NCBI GenBank assembly: GCA_956465555.1
Contig: OY101119.1
Span: 1,054,001-1,118,000 of the forward strand
DNA length: 64,000 nucleotides
DNA from: Nitzschia sp. pyKryTriq1
Taxonomy: Eukaryota > Bacillariophyta > Bacillariophyceae > Bacillariales > Bacillariaceae
Direction of reading: 5' to 3'
Made by a program: the position numbers and the translations under genes. The notes beneath the pieces were generated by a model. The model worked only from the letters and a program-made list of their open reading frames with translations, ran no database searches and was not told the DNA's origin. The number at the start of each line of letters is the position of its first letter. Positions within the stretch are counted from its first letter, which is position 1. Below are positions 29,622 to 39,633 of this stretch, piece by piece.

Positions 29622-30560
29622 ATGCCTAGTTCGATCTTGTTGGTACTATTTTCATTAGTGGTGCCCTGGGCGCTAGGTCTTTCGCCTCCATCCCCACAGC
29701 ACAGCAGAAGATCAGAGAAAGCGACTCAAAATAATGGGCAGGCTTTTAGGGACTCGAAAGAGGAATCTAATGAAAAGACAGTCGTCTTATTGTACAACAA
29801 ACCAGCGAACGTAATCACTTCCCATGTTTCAGAAGACTCGAGAAGTACTGTGTACGACGAAGTCCAGAGCATGAATGGTTTCTTAATCCCGCAGGACCAC
29901 GCACCCCGCAACCAAAATAATCTTTCATCATTTTCCTTCGAGGAAGTTACAGGCATTCGATCCAAACTCCACGCGATCGGTCGTTTGGATGCTGATACAA
30001 CAGGGCTCTTATTGTTAACCAATGATGGTGGTTTGGTGCATCACGTAACGAATCGAAATGCACCAACCCATCAAGAAAACTCGTCATCCTTTGGTCCAAT
30101 CACCAAGACATATGAAGCCCTCATAATGGGTCATCATGATGAAATCTCTCTTGAGTCCTTGTGGAAAGGGGTTGATATTGGCGCTAAATATGGGGGGATG
30201 ACAAGGCCAGTGGATGATCTGCAAATTTTGGATCATCCCAACCACAAATCAACACTCATCTCGCTGACGATTTCGGAAGGAAAGAACCGACAAGTACGAC
30301 GCATGTTTCACTCCTTGGGTTCGGGAGTGATGAAGCTAAAACGGACGAGAATTGGGGAACATCTGACTTTGGATGGAGTGGAGGAAAATACTTGGCGAAT
30401 TCTATCTGAGCAAGAAATACGGAACTATCTCGGCTGGAACGTCCAGGAACTCGAACAAGCACGCGCCGATCCTACAAGACAGAAAGTCTTTCCTATGCAC
30501 CAAGCTGGATCGGCAGGGAAACAGAGGCGACGCCAGACAAGGCGTAATACTAAGAGATGA
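29622..30560 (+). CDS. RsuA/RluB/E/F-family pseudouridine synthase
   Basis: The product (312 residues from 29622) isomerises uridine to pseudouridine in rRNA. The fold markers are VVLLYNKPANVITS, the catalytic-aspartate motif AIGRLDADTTGLLLLTNDG, KTYEALIMG and the C-terminal ISEGKNRQVRRMFHSLG with GVMKLKRTRIGE. It lacks the S4 RNA-binding domain that RsuA and RluB carry, so it is closer to RluE-like short forms. I start at MPSSILLVLFSLVVPWALGLS, a signal-peptide-like leader suggesting plastid or secretory-route delivery and hence organellar rRNA; an in-frame ATG at 29562 would put 20 residues before it. The C-terminus ends in a basic QRRRQTRRNTKR. No intron. Confidence 0.85.
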   Translation: MPSSILLVLFSLVVPWALGLSPPSPQHSRRSEKATQNNGQAFRDSKEESNEKTVVLLYNKPANVITSHVSEDSRSTVYDEVQSMNGFLIPQDHAPRNQNNLSSFSFEEVTGIRSKLHAIGRLDADTTGLLLLTNDGGLVHHVTNRNAPTHQENSSSFGPITKTYEALIMGHHDEISLESLWKGVDIGAKYGGMTRPVDDLQILDHPNHKSTLISLTISEGKNRQVRRMFHSLGSGVMKLKRTRIGEHLTLDGVEENTWRILSEQEIRNYLGWNVQELEQARADPTRQKVFPMHQAGSAGKQRRRQTRRNTKR

Positions 30561-30765
30561 TATCACGACACATGATGGCCACAACGCCGGTCCATACTTT
30601 ATAACTCTCGAAGGAACGGGTTAGCATTTACCTCAGCGGCTTCTAAATCCACGCTTACTGGATGGTGCTCTAGGTTAACAAATTGTTGTTCTAAAAATTC
30701 CAAGTCGATGCATCGACCTGGTCGCATAGGGCCGAAGCGCGGAATTAATGTAGCCCAACAAGCAT

Positions 30766-32168
30766 TTACAAGAAGTAGTCCGGTGTTCTTGGACTTTTAT
30801 GCCAGGTTTCATCCCGTGGTGCAGGATCAAATTGCGAACTGTAAGAAGAAAATGGTTGTTAGGAACATTCAATAGAAGAAAGCAAGCAAGTCATCGTCAA
30901 GAAGACAGAGCGCATAACACGTACAATTTGCAGTGATCGTGGATTGTCTCCTTGCCGCATTGATCAACCGAGTCATCGACCTCCATAATAGCAGCCTGGT
31001 TACCACATCGGTAACAGTAATTTGGCGCCGAGAAAACAGTGACAACTTGTCTGTTATGCTGCCACTGGTATCCTTCCATGACAAGCTGGTGGGCACGTGA
31101 AATAAAGTGGAGTCCGTTGATGTGAGTGAACTGCTCCGTAATATCTTGACCAAACGTGTAACCGGCTCCCCGCGGTGAGATACCCCAACCACATCTTTCA
31201 GAAGAAAATTGTGTAAGCAATATGTAAGAAAATTGAAATGATCGTGTCTGCGACAGAAAGTAGACAACCAATAGACGTACCGGTCATCTGGGTCAGACCA
31301 GACCAAGTCACACATAGGTCCCTCGTGGGGAACCTCTTGTACCCTATCAAGGTCACGGGCATGGTCAAGTGTATCAATCGATGGCGAGAGCCCACCATGC
31401 AAACAGAATATACGATCAGCAACCACTGCGGTCATGGGTAGGTAATCAAAGGTGTCCGTGAAATGTTTCCAGACATTAGCATTTCCGTACTTCCGAAGGC
31501 ATTCATCATAAAACCCATACACCTGGGTAATTTGGCGACTTTCGTGGTTTCCCCGGAGAATCGTAATACGATTTCGGTATCTGACTTTCAAAGCTACAAG
31601 GAGTGTGACAGTCTCAAGCGAGTAATATCCTCTGTCCACGTAATCACCCATGAACAAATAGTTCGTCTCCGGGCACTTCCCTCCAATACGGAAAAGCTCC
31701 GCTAGATCATAAAACTGCCCATGAATATCTCCACAGACTGTGACGGGTGCAGCTACAGGTTGCACATTGTCTTCCTCTTGCAGGATTTCTTTTGCCTATC
31801 ATACGAATACGAAAACAAAGAAGAAAAATAAGATGCAAATTTTGGACGGGGGAGGCGGCCAGACGCCGGAATCGGCACAGCTGGTCACAGGCGAAAATCC
31901 ACGGTTCAACAATGAAGAAATGTTCCATCATCTGGCTCTTCTAGCGCAACGCTCGCAACTATTCGCATGCTTCCAACAGTATCATCAGCAGCCAAAGTTG
32001 CCGGGACGCCACGCGTCGACACTCGTCCGGCGCCATCTTCTCGAAGGAGCTGGGACACAGCGTACTGCTCACCTTTTCGCACAGCGCTTTTACTTCATTC
32101 TCCGCTAATGTGTCGCCTTTCCGCAACCTCTCAATCTGCTCATCGATCTCTGATGACGACGAAGCCAT
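30766..32168 (-). CDS. PPP2C: Protein phosphatase 2A catalytic subunit
   Basis: Four exons, 32168-32073, 31795-31281, 31194-30925 and 30838-30766, all with GT-AG introns (277, 86 and 86 bp), give 317 residues. It is the Ser/Thr phosphatase PP2Ac: [64 protein letters not shown] and [12 protein letters not shown] keep every metal ligand, and the tail is exactly TPDYFL, the target of carboxyl methylation and holoenzyme assembly. That tail separates it from PP4 and PP6. Between the Asp-Asp after MEV and FDPAPR the protein carries about eight more residues than animal PP2Ac (with [12 protein letters not shown]). The last exon is easily missed because it is short. Confidence 0.95.
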
Positions 32169-32910
32169 TGTGAATAACAATACCGCTGGATCACCACGTT
32201 TGTAGCTCTCTAGAGACTCCCCGTTCAAACGATGCTATTGTGGCTGTATCACTTGCTTGGCTTTGATTCCAGAACGCAGACCGCCACCACCACCACCGAG
32301 AGCCTGGGGCCCCGCGTCGTCGTTCGTTCTTGTTGGGCATCTCGCCCGTTGAGAGCATGCTGTGCTCTGCTCGCGATGATCGGCACACGGCGAAGCGACA
32401 CGTTTTTTCGTGCCTCTGAACGAAAGAGGCCATGCGTGGCACTCGTGATGGGATTTACGCGCTGAAATCCTACGGGGGTAGGCACGATTTATCGGGTCTT
32501 TTATTCGCCAGTCCGTCTCATCGGGGGTCATTTACGGCTGGCTCCCGCGCGCGGCCGCCCACGGCGCGAGAGGATGAGAAATGAGGACGGAGGAGTGGAT
32601 GATGAGTGTGAGTGATAGATGATCCAGTAATGGTATGTACCAGTACCGGTATGTACAGTACCGATACCACATACCGCGCGGAAGGAAATACTCGTAGCCA
32701 ATCAGATTGTGGGCACTGTAAATTGTACAGTAAACTCATCCATCCAATAGTTCGTTCCAAGATACCGTACGAGTACCAGGTAGCGGTACTTGTACTGTCC
32801 TCATATGCAGTACTACCGGTAGCTTCCTTCGTAAGTCTCATTATTTGTTGCATCGGTCCATTCGTATTGTAGTGAAGAACTAGTAATATTTACGCAAACA
32901 AATTCAAAGA
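32169..32910. other. Divergent intergenic region (PP2A / DUF501)
   Basis: No gene is supported; overlapping frames at 32230-32540 on both strands are low-complexity. A GTAC-rich tract lies at 32632-32822. Both promoters should be here. Confidence 0.45.
32632..32822. repeat. GTAC-rich palindromic tract, interrupted
   Basis: Words such as GTACCAGTACCGGTATGTACAG and GATACCGTACGAGTACCAGG are spread over about 190 bp with unique sequence between. Confidence 0.6.
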
Positions 32911-33849
32911 ATGTCAGACCCAATGGTGGATATCAAAGAGACGGCAGGAGCTGCCACAAAAGATCTAATTATGAAAAATAATAATAATGAGAGGAGACCC
33001 AAATTAGGGCGGAAAGGACGTCGCAAACGAAAACGGATTGCCGAAATTGAAGCGGCAGCAGTGGTGGCCGCCATTGGCGAAAATTCACTCCCCGAGCAGT
33101 CAGCTGCCACCATAATTCCCAAAGATCGGGACTATCAGTGGCCTGCTGTGAGGGAGCTCTGCACTTTGAATGATACCGACAAGAAATCATTGATCGCGCA
33201 GCTAGGATACTACCCAGGCAATGCCTTGTCGGTGGCAGCCCGCGCCAATGAAGCATTTCCTGAAACGATATTCAAAGATGATACCTCCCCGCTTGTTTTG
33301 AAGCTTTATCCGCTGGTGCTACGAGATGAAAGTGATGGGACCAAGACTAGACGAAAGCGAAAACATCAAGAAGACAATAAGGCGTCCTCGGGGATGGGGG
33401 AGGACAAGGTATCCAACAAAGATTATTTGGTAGAACCCTTTCCTACTATTTTTTGGGTTACCGATCCTCGCTTGAGAGCACTCATCTCAAAGATTGAAAT
33501 AGAAAACAGGGGTAGTCAGTACGAGAAAAAACTTAAAAACGATACAGAAGCGTTAGAGTCGATGAAGCAAGCTCATCTCGCCTACGGGAAGGAACGACTT
33601 TCATTGATAGCGTCTCAAGATCGAGAATACATCGAAAAGCGAGGGTGGGAATCTGCACTGGACATATCTCGAGGAGTAGCCGGTATTCGAAACTATTCGG
33701 CTGTCAAATGCTTACACGCGCATGCAGCTCACTTTTGGAGTGGATGCCAAGAGAACTTAGTTGGTCAGTGGGTCGCCGAGGAAGTGGTGTCACTTTTACA
33801 GGAAGGCGATGATTCAGCCAAACAGTCATCACCGTGTACAGATAAATGA
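32911..33849 (+). CDS. DUF501-family protein
   Basis: The 312-residue intronless product belongs to DUF501, a family common in actinobacteria and also found in algae and plants; its function is unknown. The family core is at residues ~170-300: PFPTIFWVTDPRLRALISKIE, a helical QAHLAYGKERL, and VAGIRNYSAVKCLHAHAAHFW...NLVGQWVAEEV, which matches the GxxxxVKCLHAxxAxxLxGxxNPVG motif. The first 45 residues contain KLGRKGRRKRKR, a plausible nuclear or nucleolar signal, and a Lys/Arg-rich spacer splits the family's N-terminal part from its core. Its final 21 bases overlap the last codons of TRMT11 on the other strand. Confidence 0.78.
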   Translation: MSDPMVDIKETAGAATKDLIMKNNNNERRPKLGRKGRRKRKRIAEIEAAAVVAAIGENSLPEQSAATIIPKDRDYQWPAVRELCTLNDTDKKSLIAQLGYYPGNALSVAARANEAFPETIFKDDTSPLVLKLYPLVLRDESDGTKTRRKRKHQEDNKASSGMGEDKVSNKDYLVEPFPTIFWVTDPRLRALISKIEIENRGSQYEKKLKNDTEALESMKQAHLAYGKERLSLIASQDREYIEKRGWESALDISRGVAGIRNYSAVKCLHAHAAHFWSGCQENLVGQWVAEEVVSLLQEGDDSAKQSSPCTDK

Positions 33850-35386
33850 TACCAGCCAACGGCTCAGCTTCTCGTTCAGCGGTTGTTCCCTGCAAACCTC
33901 GAATACTAGCCCGGCTCTTTCTGTCAATTCCTTATCTGGGAGCATTTCAGCTAGGGTTTCTTCGTCGGTTACTGGCACAAATGCCACAAGTCTCCCACCC
34001 TTCTTCAAAAGTCGGTAACCGGCGTCGCGGTCATTGGCGATACAAGCAAATAGCTCTTCCATGGGACTATTTTCATTGAATCCGGTAGATTCTCGAATCC
34101 CATACGGTGGATCCGCCACGATAGCATCAAACGGCTGTGACCCGATGATCTCTCTAGCTTGGCGTCGCATTTCGGGATCAACGCAATCTCCTTGAAGAAG
34201 GGCTTTTGGCTGGGATAGCTGGCGGGTGGCAAAATCTGTATGGATATCTTGTCGATTCACCATCCAGTCACTGGCAATCTCGATTCCTACTGTTTCACTT
34301 TCAGGGGCGATCATCGCGGCCGCCAGTAATGTGGCGCAGGACCCTGCATATGGATCGAGAATCCGTGAACTGTTGGTGATGCGCGCGACGTTACAAAGGG
34401 AAAAAGAGGCGATTGGGCACAACGGTGTAGTCGTTATGCAGATTCGAGTCGCTGGAGCAATGGATGATGTCTGTATGGAAGATATTATGAGCAACTAGAC
34501 ACACAGGACAACCGCCTGTCGATTAGTCAAACATCAAGTAGGAACGTACCCTTGGGCCTGATGCTATCCGACGGGCCAAAGTCTTGCTTTTCTCTACAAG
34601 ACCGTCAAAGATGTAAACCTTAGTGTCTGGCTCTAGGAGATTCACTTTTCCCCCAAATAGTATCAGTAAATCTTTCAAAGCAGTGAGACCTGCCTTTTCC
34701 AGTGCCATAGATCGTGCTCGAGAGCCGTATCGCTTTTCCCGGCCCACGTCAGAAGTGTTCGGATCCCGGTAGTTTCGTGCTCGAAAACACCAAGTCATCT
34801 TTTCATGCTCTCCACCCGTGTACATATCTTCGAATCCCCCATCTTCAATAGCCAACGGAGCCAACTCTGTCAAATCGTCTGCCGAAGCTACAATTTCATA
34901 GACCGCATGCACCAACGAACATCGTTCCACCGCTCGGATGACACTACTTCGTGATATTGGAATTTCTAGATTTTCTGTGGAGAACTGCAAATATTGCATA
35001 GCCTCGTTGAAATGTTCAATGTTGACATCTGCCATTACAGCTTGACCAGTGTAGTCAAGAGCATTAGAAAACCTGATGGAGAGTGGATTGTCGTGGCTAA
35101 TTCCCAGTTCGGCTTCGAGTGCAGAAATGAACTCCAGCTGACGGAACGGTTTACTGTAGCCGCTGTCCTTTTCTCCTCGCCAATGAACCAGCAGCTGCCG
35201 TGGGGGTATAATCGAGCCGTCATCATTATTGGATGTCATGATATCGTTGGAGGTAGCAATCGTTGCTGTAAGTTCCGAATTTTCTAGATATCTTCCTTGA
35301 GGGCCGTGAAAAATTGTGTTGGGATGAAAGGAGCTACACAGGACCACCAGATTAAAGAATATGGAGAAATTATGCATCCAGGACAT
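33829..35386 (-). CDS. TRMT11: tRNA guanosine-N2 methyltransferase TRMT11
   Basis: Exons 35386-34550 and 34470-33829 flank a 79-bp GT-AG intron; the join reads ASGPRTSSIAPATRICITTT and the product is 492 residues. TRMT11 with TRMT112 makes N2-methylguanosine at position 10 of tRNAs. The N-terminal THUMP-type part begins at LLVHWRGE; the Rossmann methyltransferase has TTTPLCPIASFSLCNVA, motif I RILDPYAGSCATLL, and the catalytic DPPYGIRES. The chosen start gives a hydrophobic N-terminus (MHNFSIFFNLVVLCSS), unlike cytosolic homologues; alternative in-frame starts are at 35554 upstream or at MTSNNDDG downstream, so the start is uncertain. The 3' coding end overlaps the convergent DUF501 gene by 21 bp. 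Confidence 0.85.
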
Positions 35387-35899
35387 GCTTTCTGATGAAA
35401 TCGCCACCTCAAACCAACAGTTCACCCTCTTTGAGTGCGATCTGGTAGATCGATGGGGCTGCAATTTTTTGCGGATAGCAGTGTGAGAGAAAGGATGAAG
35501 GATGAAGAGATAATAATAAGGGCTTCTTGTCGCCAGCTCGCAGCCCGCAGCCATTCAAAAAAGAAAAATAATAGGCAAGCAGACAGATTGGCTTGGACTA
35601 ATTTGACCACTCCGTTTTCCCGGTTCGACCTCTTTGACTCATCATTATGGGAGCTGGTCGGAGGAGTCCATAGAGTCCGTTCAGTCCATCGGCGACCCCG
35701 ACGACGACGAGATAGATAGATGATATCTCGTGATCATCCAATTTGAAATTTTGTTTCAACAACAGATGATGGCAGATGGAGGACACATCATGACACAAAA
35801 TAACAATAGAGGATCGCATATTGCGTCTTCAACAGCCGTCTACTGGAGTGATAGACTAGTTTCTCAAGAACTATATCTCAAGCCAACGTCAATCCATCG
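35387..35899. other. Divergent intergenic region (TRMT11 / PPR protein)
   Basis: No gene or clear repeat is seen; it should hold both promoters. The TRMT11 frame is open to 35554. Confidence 0.4.
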
Positions 35900-37318
35900 A
35901 TGACGCTCCCTGAGCTAATATCTAGAATACTTTCTCGCAATTTAATAGAAGAATGTGCGAAACGTATGCCCTCCCCCCGCATCATCCGTCAATCCTGGAA
36001 TGGTTCCCTCGCTGTGGTCTGTCATCAGCGTCGACAGTTCGCTTCTCTTGTCCCTTTTGCTGAGCGACACATTGCCTCCACTGCTGGTATGAAGCGGGGG
36101 CTGTCGTCGGTCCCCGCATCGGTAGACAGCTGGTGGCAGGAGTCAACATCAAGGCTATTGGATTCCAACGTCCATCCAGTGGGATCCTTTGATACATTGC
36201 TATGGCACAAGTCGGAGACGATGATCCTTTATTGGCTAGAAAAAAGCAGCAGTGGCCTAAATATTTGCTTTCGGCTTTTGGATCGATTGGCGCAGGAAGC
36301 AAGCGCCAATCCAAAACCTCAATTCCAATTGAATATCTATTTGATCCATGCCATTCTTGGATCCTGGAACAAAAAATTTCAAAAATTTCAAAGCACCATA
36401 CTTCCGTCCCAGATTTTAGCCAAACTTGAAGATTGCCTCTCGATGGCACCTGGGCTGTTCGAACCGAATATTGCTACCTATACCCTCATCTTGGATGGAG
36501 CGTCGTACTGCCCAGACCCTGCGGAACGCATTCGTTTCTCGGAGGAGCTACTTGGGAGACTGATGGAAGAGTCGAAGCAACGTCCTAGTCTGCGTCCCAC
36601 TGAAGTTACTATCGGTACCGTTCTCAAGGCATGGTCGAAGAGTGGGAATATCCAAGGAGCCGAGAAAGCAGAGGCTTTGCTGCGACGAATCATTCAATTG
36701 AAAAGCGACGATGCTCAATGGCAGGACCTAGAAGTCAACACGATCCATTACACAACCGTAGTGAGTGCCTATGCCAATGCAGGAGAACCAGAGCCCGCGC
36801 AACGTCTGCTCCGTGAAATGTTCGAAGAATACTTGGTGCGTGGTAATTCCAAGGTAAAGCCGAACATTCGTTCTTTCAATTCTGTGCTGTCGGCGTGGTC
36901 CAAAACGTCGTCACCGGATGCCTTTGAATCAGCCGAGGAATTGTTTGTCAAGATGGGGGAGCTTTATGAGAGTGGCGCCCTGGAAGAACCTCGTGGTGTG
37001 ATAAGTTACAACTGCCTGTTGAACGCACTTGCGAAGAACACGCACCGTGTCTCGGATGCTGTTGACAAGGCAGAGTCTTTGCTTAGTGATCTATTGCAAG
37101 ATTCCAAGTCCGATCCATCGAATATTTCCATGCACCCTACGCTGGTTACATTCACGGCTCTCTTTCGTATCCTTGCCGCCAGCAACCATCCAGAGAAGGC
37201 AGAAAAGGCAACACAGTGGCTTGAAAAGGCCAAGGAGCACGGCATCTCGGATGAACGTTTTCTTCTCGATCAATACCATACGAGACTACTTCGGCAAAAG
37301 AGGAACCAAAAGAGCTAG
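35900..37318 (+). CDS. Pentatricopeptide repeat (PPR) protein, 472 residues
   Basis: The product carries several P-type PPR motifs, helix pairs that bind organellar RNA one base per repeat. Clear units include FEPNIATYTLILDGASYCPD, LRPTEVTIGTVLKAWSKSGN, VNTIHYTTVVSAYANAGEPEPAQRLLREM, KPNIRSFNSVLSAWSKTSSPDAFESAEELFVKM and PRGVISYNCLLNALAKN. The spacing is looser than in plants, as is usual in stramenopiles, with inserted Lys/Glu stretches. The first ~45 residues are Arg- and Ser-rich with few acids, fitting a mitochondrial presequence. There is no intron. The RNA target is not predictable. It is related in style to the longer PPR gene at 47.6 kb but is not a close copy. Confidence 0.85.
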   Translation: MTLPELISRILSRNLIEECAKRMPSPRIIRQSWNGSLAVVCHQRRQFASLVPFAERHIASTAGMKRGLSSVPASVDSWWQESTSRLLDSNVHPVGSFDTLLWHKSETMILYWLEKSSSGLNICFRLLDRLAQEASANPKPQFQLNIYLIHAILGSWNKKFQKFQSTILPSQILAKLEDCLSMAPGLFEPNIATYTLILDGASYCPDPAERIRFSEELLGRLMEESKQRPSLRPTEVTIGTVLKAWSKSGNIQGAEKAEALLRRIIQLKSDDAQWQDLEVNTIHYTTVVSAYANAGEPEPAQRLLREMFEEYLVRGNSKVKPNIRSFNSVLSAWSKTSSPDAFESAEELFVKMGELYESGALEEPRGVISYNCLLNALAKNTHRVSDAVDKAESLLSDLLQDSKSDPSNISMHPTLVTFTALFRILAASNHPEKAEKATQWLEKAKEHGISDERFLLDQYHTRLLRQKRNQKS

Positions 37319-37432
37319 TTGTTCATGAATATTCATATTCACAGGCTACCTTGATTGTTAGATGAATCTCTTGCTCTTACGGTAATAGTCACATCTAGCC
37401 ATATTTTCGATCTTGAGAAGGTAGTCCGCGCT

Positions 37433-39032
37433 TTATTGAGTTGCATCGTCGAACCTACAGATGGGAGCTGTTCGAGTTCGGGCCATTTCAACCTTGTGTC
37501 CGAAGAGATCTCGAATATTACTGATGCGGTATTTGATCATTGTAGGACGTTCGAGGGAAAGACCCCAGGCGATGACTCGCACATTTTCGGGCAATCCCAT
37601 GGGTCGCAACATTTCAGGTCGGAACATTCCCGAGTTCCCAATTTCAGTCCACTTCTTCAAGTCAGGGTGATAACCAAAGATTTCCATAGATGGTTCCGTG
37701 TACGGGTTGAACGCTGGCTTAAAACGGAGTTGGGTGATTCCGATCTTCTTGAAGAAAGTCTCGATTGTTCCTATCAAGTCACCCAAAGACAAATCGTAGT
37801 CTGCTACCATACCTTCTACTTGATGAAACTCGCACAAGTGAGTTGCATCCATGGTCTCGTTGCGAAAGACACGGTCGATCGAATAGTATCGAGCTGGTTT
37901 GAACCCACCGGGCTGGTTAGCCAACTTGTACAACATTTGAGACGAAACGGCGGTGGTGTGTGTTCGCAGCAAGTTCTTCATTGCCTCCTCCCGCTTGAAG
38001 TCATATCGGTAACCGATGGATCCAGCTCCTCCGACTTCATGCATAGACTTGACTCTTTCATAGTATTCCTCAGGGACACTGATGGTTTGTGCTGGCTCCT
38101 TGATGAAGAATGTATCGTGAGCATCCCGAGCAGGGTGAGATTGCGGCTGAAAGAGCGTATCGAAGTTCCAGAAGGAGGATTCGACCCACTTGTTGGTGGG
38201 CATTTCGTGGAATCCCATTTCCATCAGAATCTTTCGGAACTCTGCTCGAACCTTCAATAGCGGATGAAGGTATCCTCCACCAACTTTTTCTCCAAGCGTC
38301 AAGAAGTTGTACGGCTTGAACTGTGCCGTCTGCCAAGCACCCGAATCCAACATTTCTTTGGTCAAGTCTGCAGCCTTTTTGACACGCTGGGGAGCATATT
38401 GTGGTCCCCTAGTCACTTTATGAGATTTCCGGGTCACCAAAGTAAGAACCTTTCGGCGCTTGAGCTCTTTGGAATCCTTTCAATTGAGAAAAACAAGTGA
38501 ACATGAGATGATTGCGTCAATGATCCAGTATGGATACTTATTTTCAAAAATGCTCGCGTACCTTATCTGAGATGGCGCTCTCTGCGAACCCAGCCTCGGC
38601 GAGCTTCTTCAAGAGAACCTGCACTTCGTCCTCGGCTTCGTCGTTTGTCTTCAAAGGAAAGAGATCAGCGCCGTCCTTCTTGGCCCATTTCTTTTTCATA
38701 CAGTTGCCCATACCAATCTTCGCCACATCCTTGCCAACCTTGGCTTGCAAGTCTGGAAGGGACAGTTTTCCAGCCTCATTGAGTGCCTTGAGGACGATGA
38801 CTTCTTGAGATCCGTTGTCTAGAATAGATTGTCCCTCATCCGTCAAGGTATAGAAACTCGCAGACAGATTCTCTGCCTGGACGTATTCCTCGGCCAACAG
38901 AGATTTGATGGCACCCACAACCGCAGCGTGGTCCAGTTTTGATTCTTCCGACCAAGGAAAGGTGTCTTCGATGACGGCATCTGGCGATGAGGCCAAATAG
39001 GTCAAGATTGCTCTCTCGCTGGCTTCCGTCAT
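37433..39032 (-). CDS. FARSA: Phenylalanyl-tRNA synthetase alpha subunit, cytosolic
   Basis: Exons 39032-38562 and 38476-37433 flank an 85-bp GT-AG intron; the join reads [22 protein letters not shown], giving 504 residues, near the 508 of human FARSA. The N-terminal winged-helix domains ([15 protein letters not shown]..., [17 protein letters not shown]) bind tRNA. The class II catalytic core contains [22 protein letters not shown] (motif 1), the motif 2 loop [19 protein letters not shown], and motif 3 [21 protein letters not shown]. It works as an alpha2-beta2 tetramer. An in-frame ATG at 39113 would add 27 residues with no match; the start at 39032 aligns with family starts. Its 3' end is 114 bp from the PPR gene. 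Confidence 0.95.
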
Positions 39033-39633
39033 GGTTCCGTGTTTGCTATGGGCGAAAAATGGTACAATAGACAACTGGTGTTTGTACTTCAGCACGGGCT
39101 TCCCCCTCGCCATGGCCGAGAGATGATGTGCAGTGAGCAGGTTGTTTTGTTGAGCAATAAAGTCACTTTCAATTCGTAGCGCGTTGTTCCACGTGAAACG
39201 TGGGGCCGGGGTGAGATCCCGTTTACTGGAATCCTGGTACTACCTTGACGTACATTTTACGTAGAATTCTGAGTATCCGTCCTTCGCCCGTGAAAGTCTA
39301 CTAAAGAGAGATGATTCATTGCTCTCGACCGTCAAGGTAGTAACTAAATTAGACTGCACTTTTTCGCTGCTTTACGATACTACCAGAGCCACTAGTAGAG
39401 TCAACAACTAAGAAGTAGGTGACTGAGACTGCTTGTCTTCTGAAAACCTTGTTGCTTGGAAGAATCCTATCCAACACTCGAGGTGAAGGACAAGAGGATG
39501 CGGCTCGATCATTAAAGATTGCCTTTAATGCAGTCTTGGCACTAACTACTATCAGTGCACACCACTTAGTGACATAAAACTAGTCAAGCCATTAATTCAT
39601 CATCTCCACACCTCCTCGGTTCGCTCGTTGACA
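39033..39633. other. Intergenic region between PheRS alpha and the kinase
   Basis: No gene is supported. A perfect 8-bp stem hairpin, CATTAAAG-ATTGC-CTTTAATG, is at 39510-39530; it could be a kinase-side 3' element or chance. Confidence 0.4.

Noticed and set aside
31740-32108. Plus-strand frames across PP2A intron 1
   Set aside because: They are antisense to PP2A exons 1 and 2 and have no family match.
39114-39633. A small structured RNA gene near the CATTAAAG hairpin
   Set aside because: The hairpin is only 21 bases, with no flanking structure or known RNA motif.
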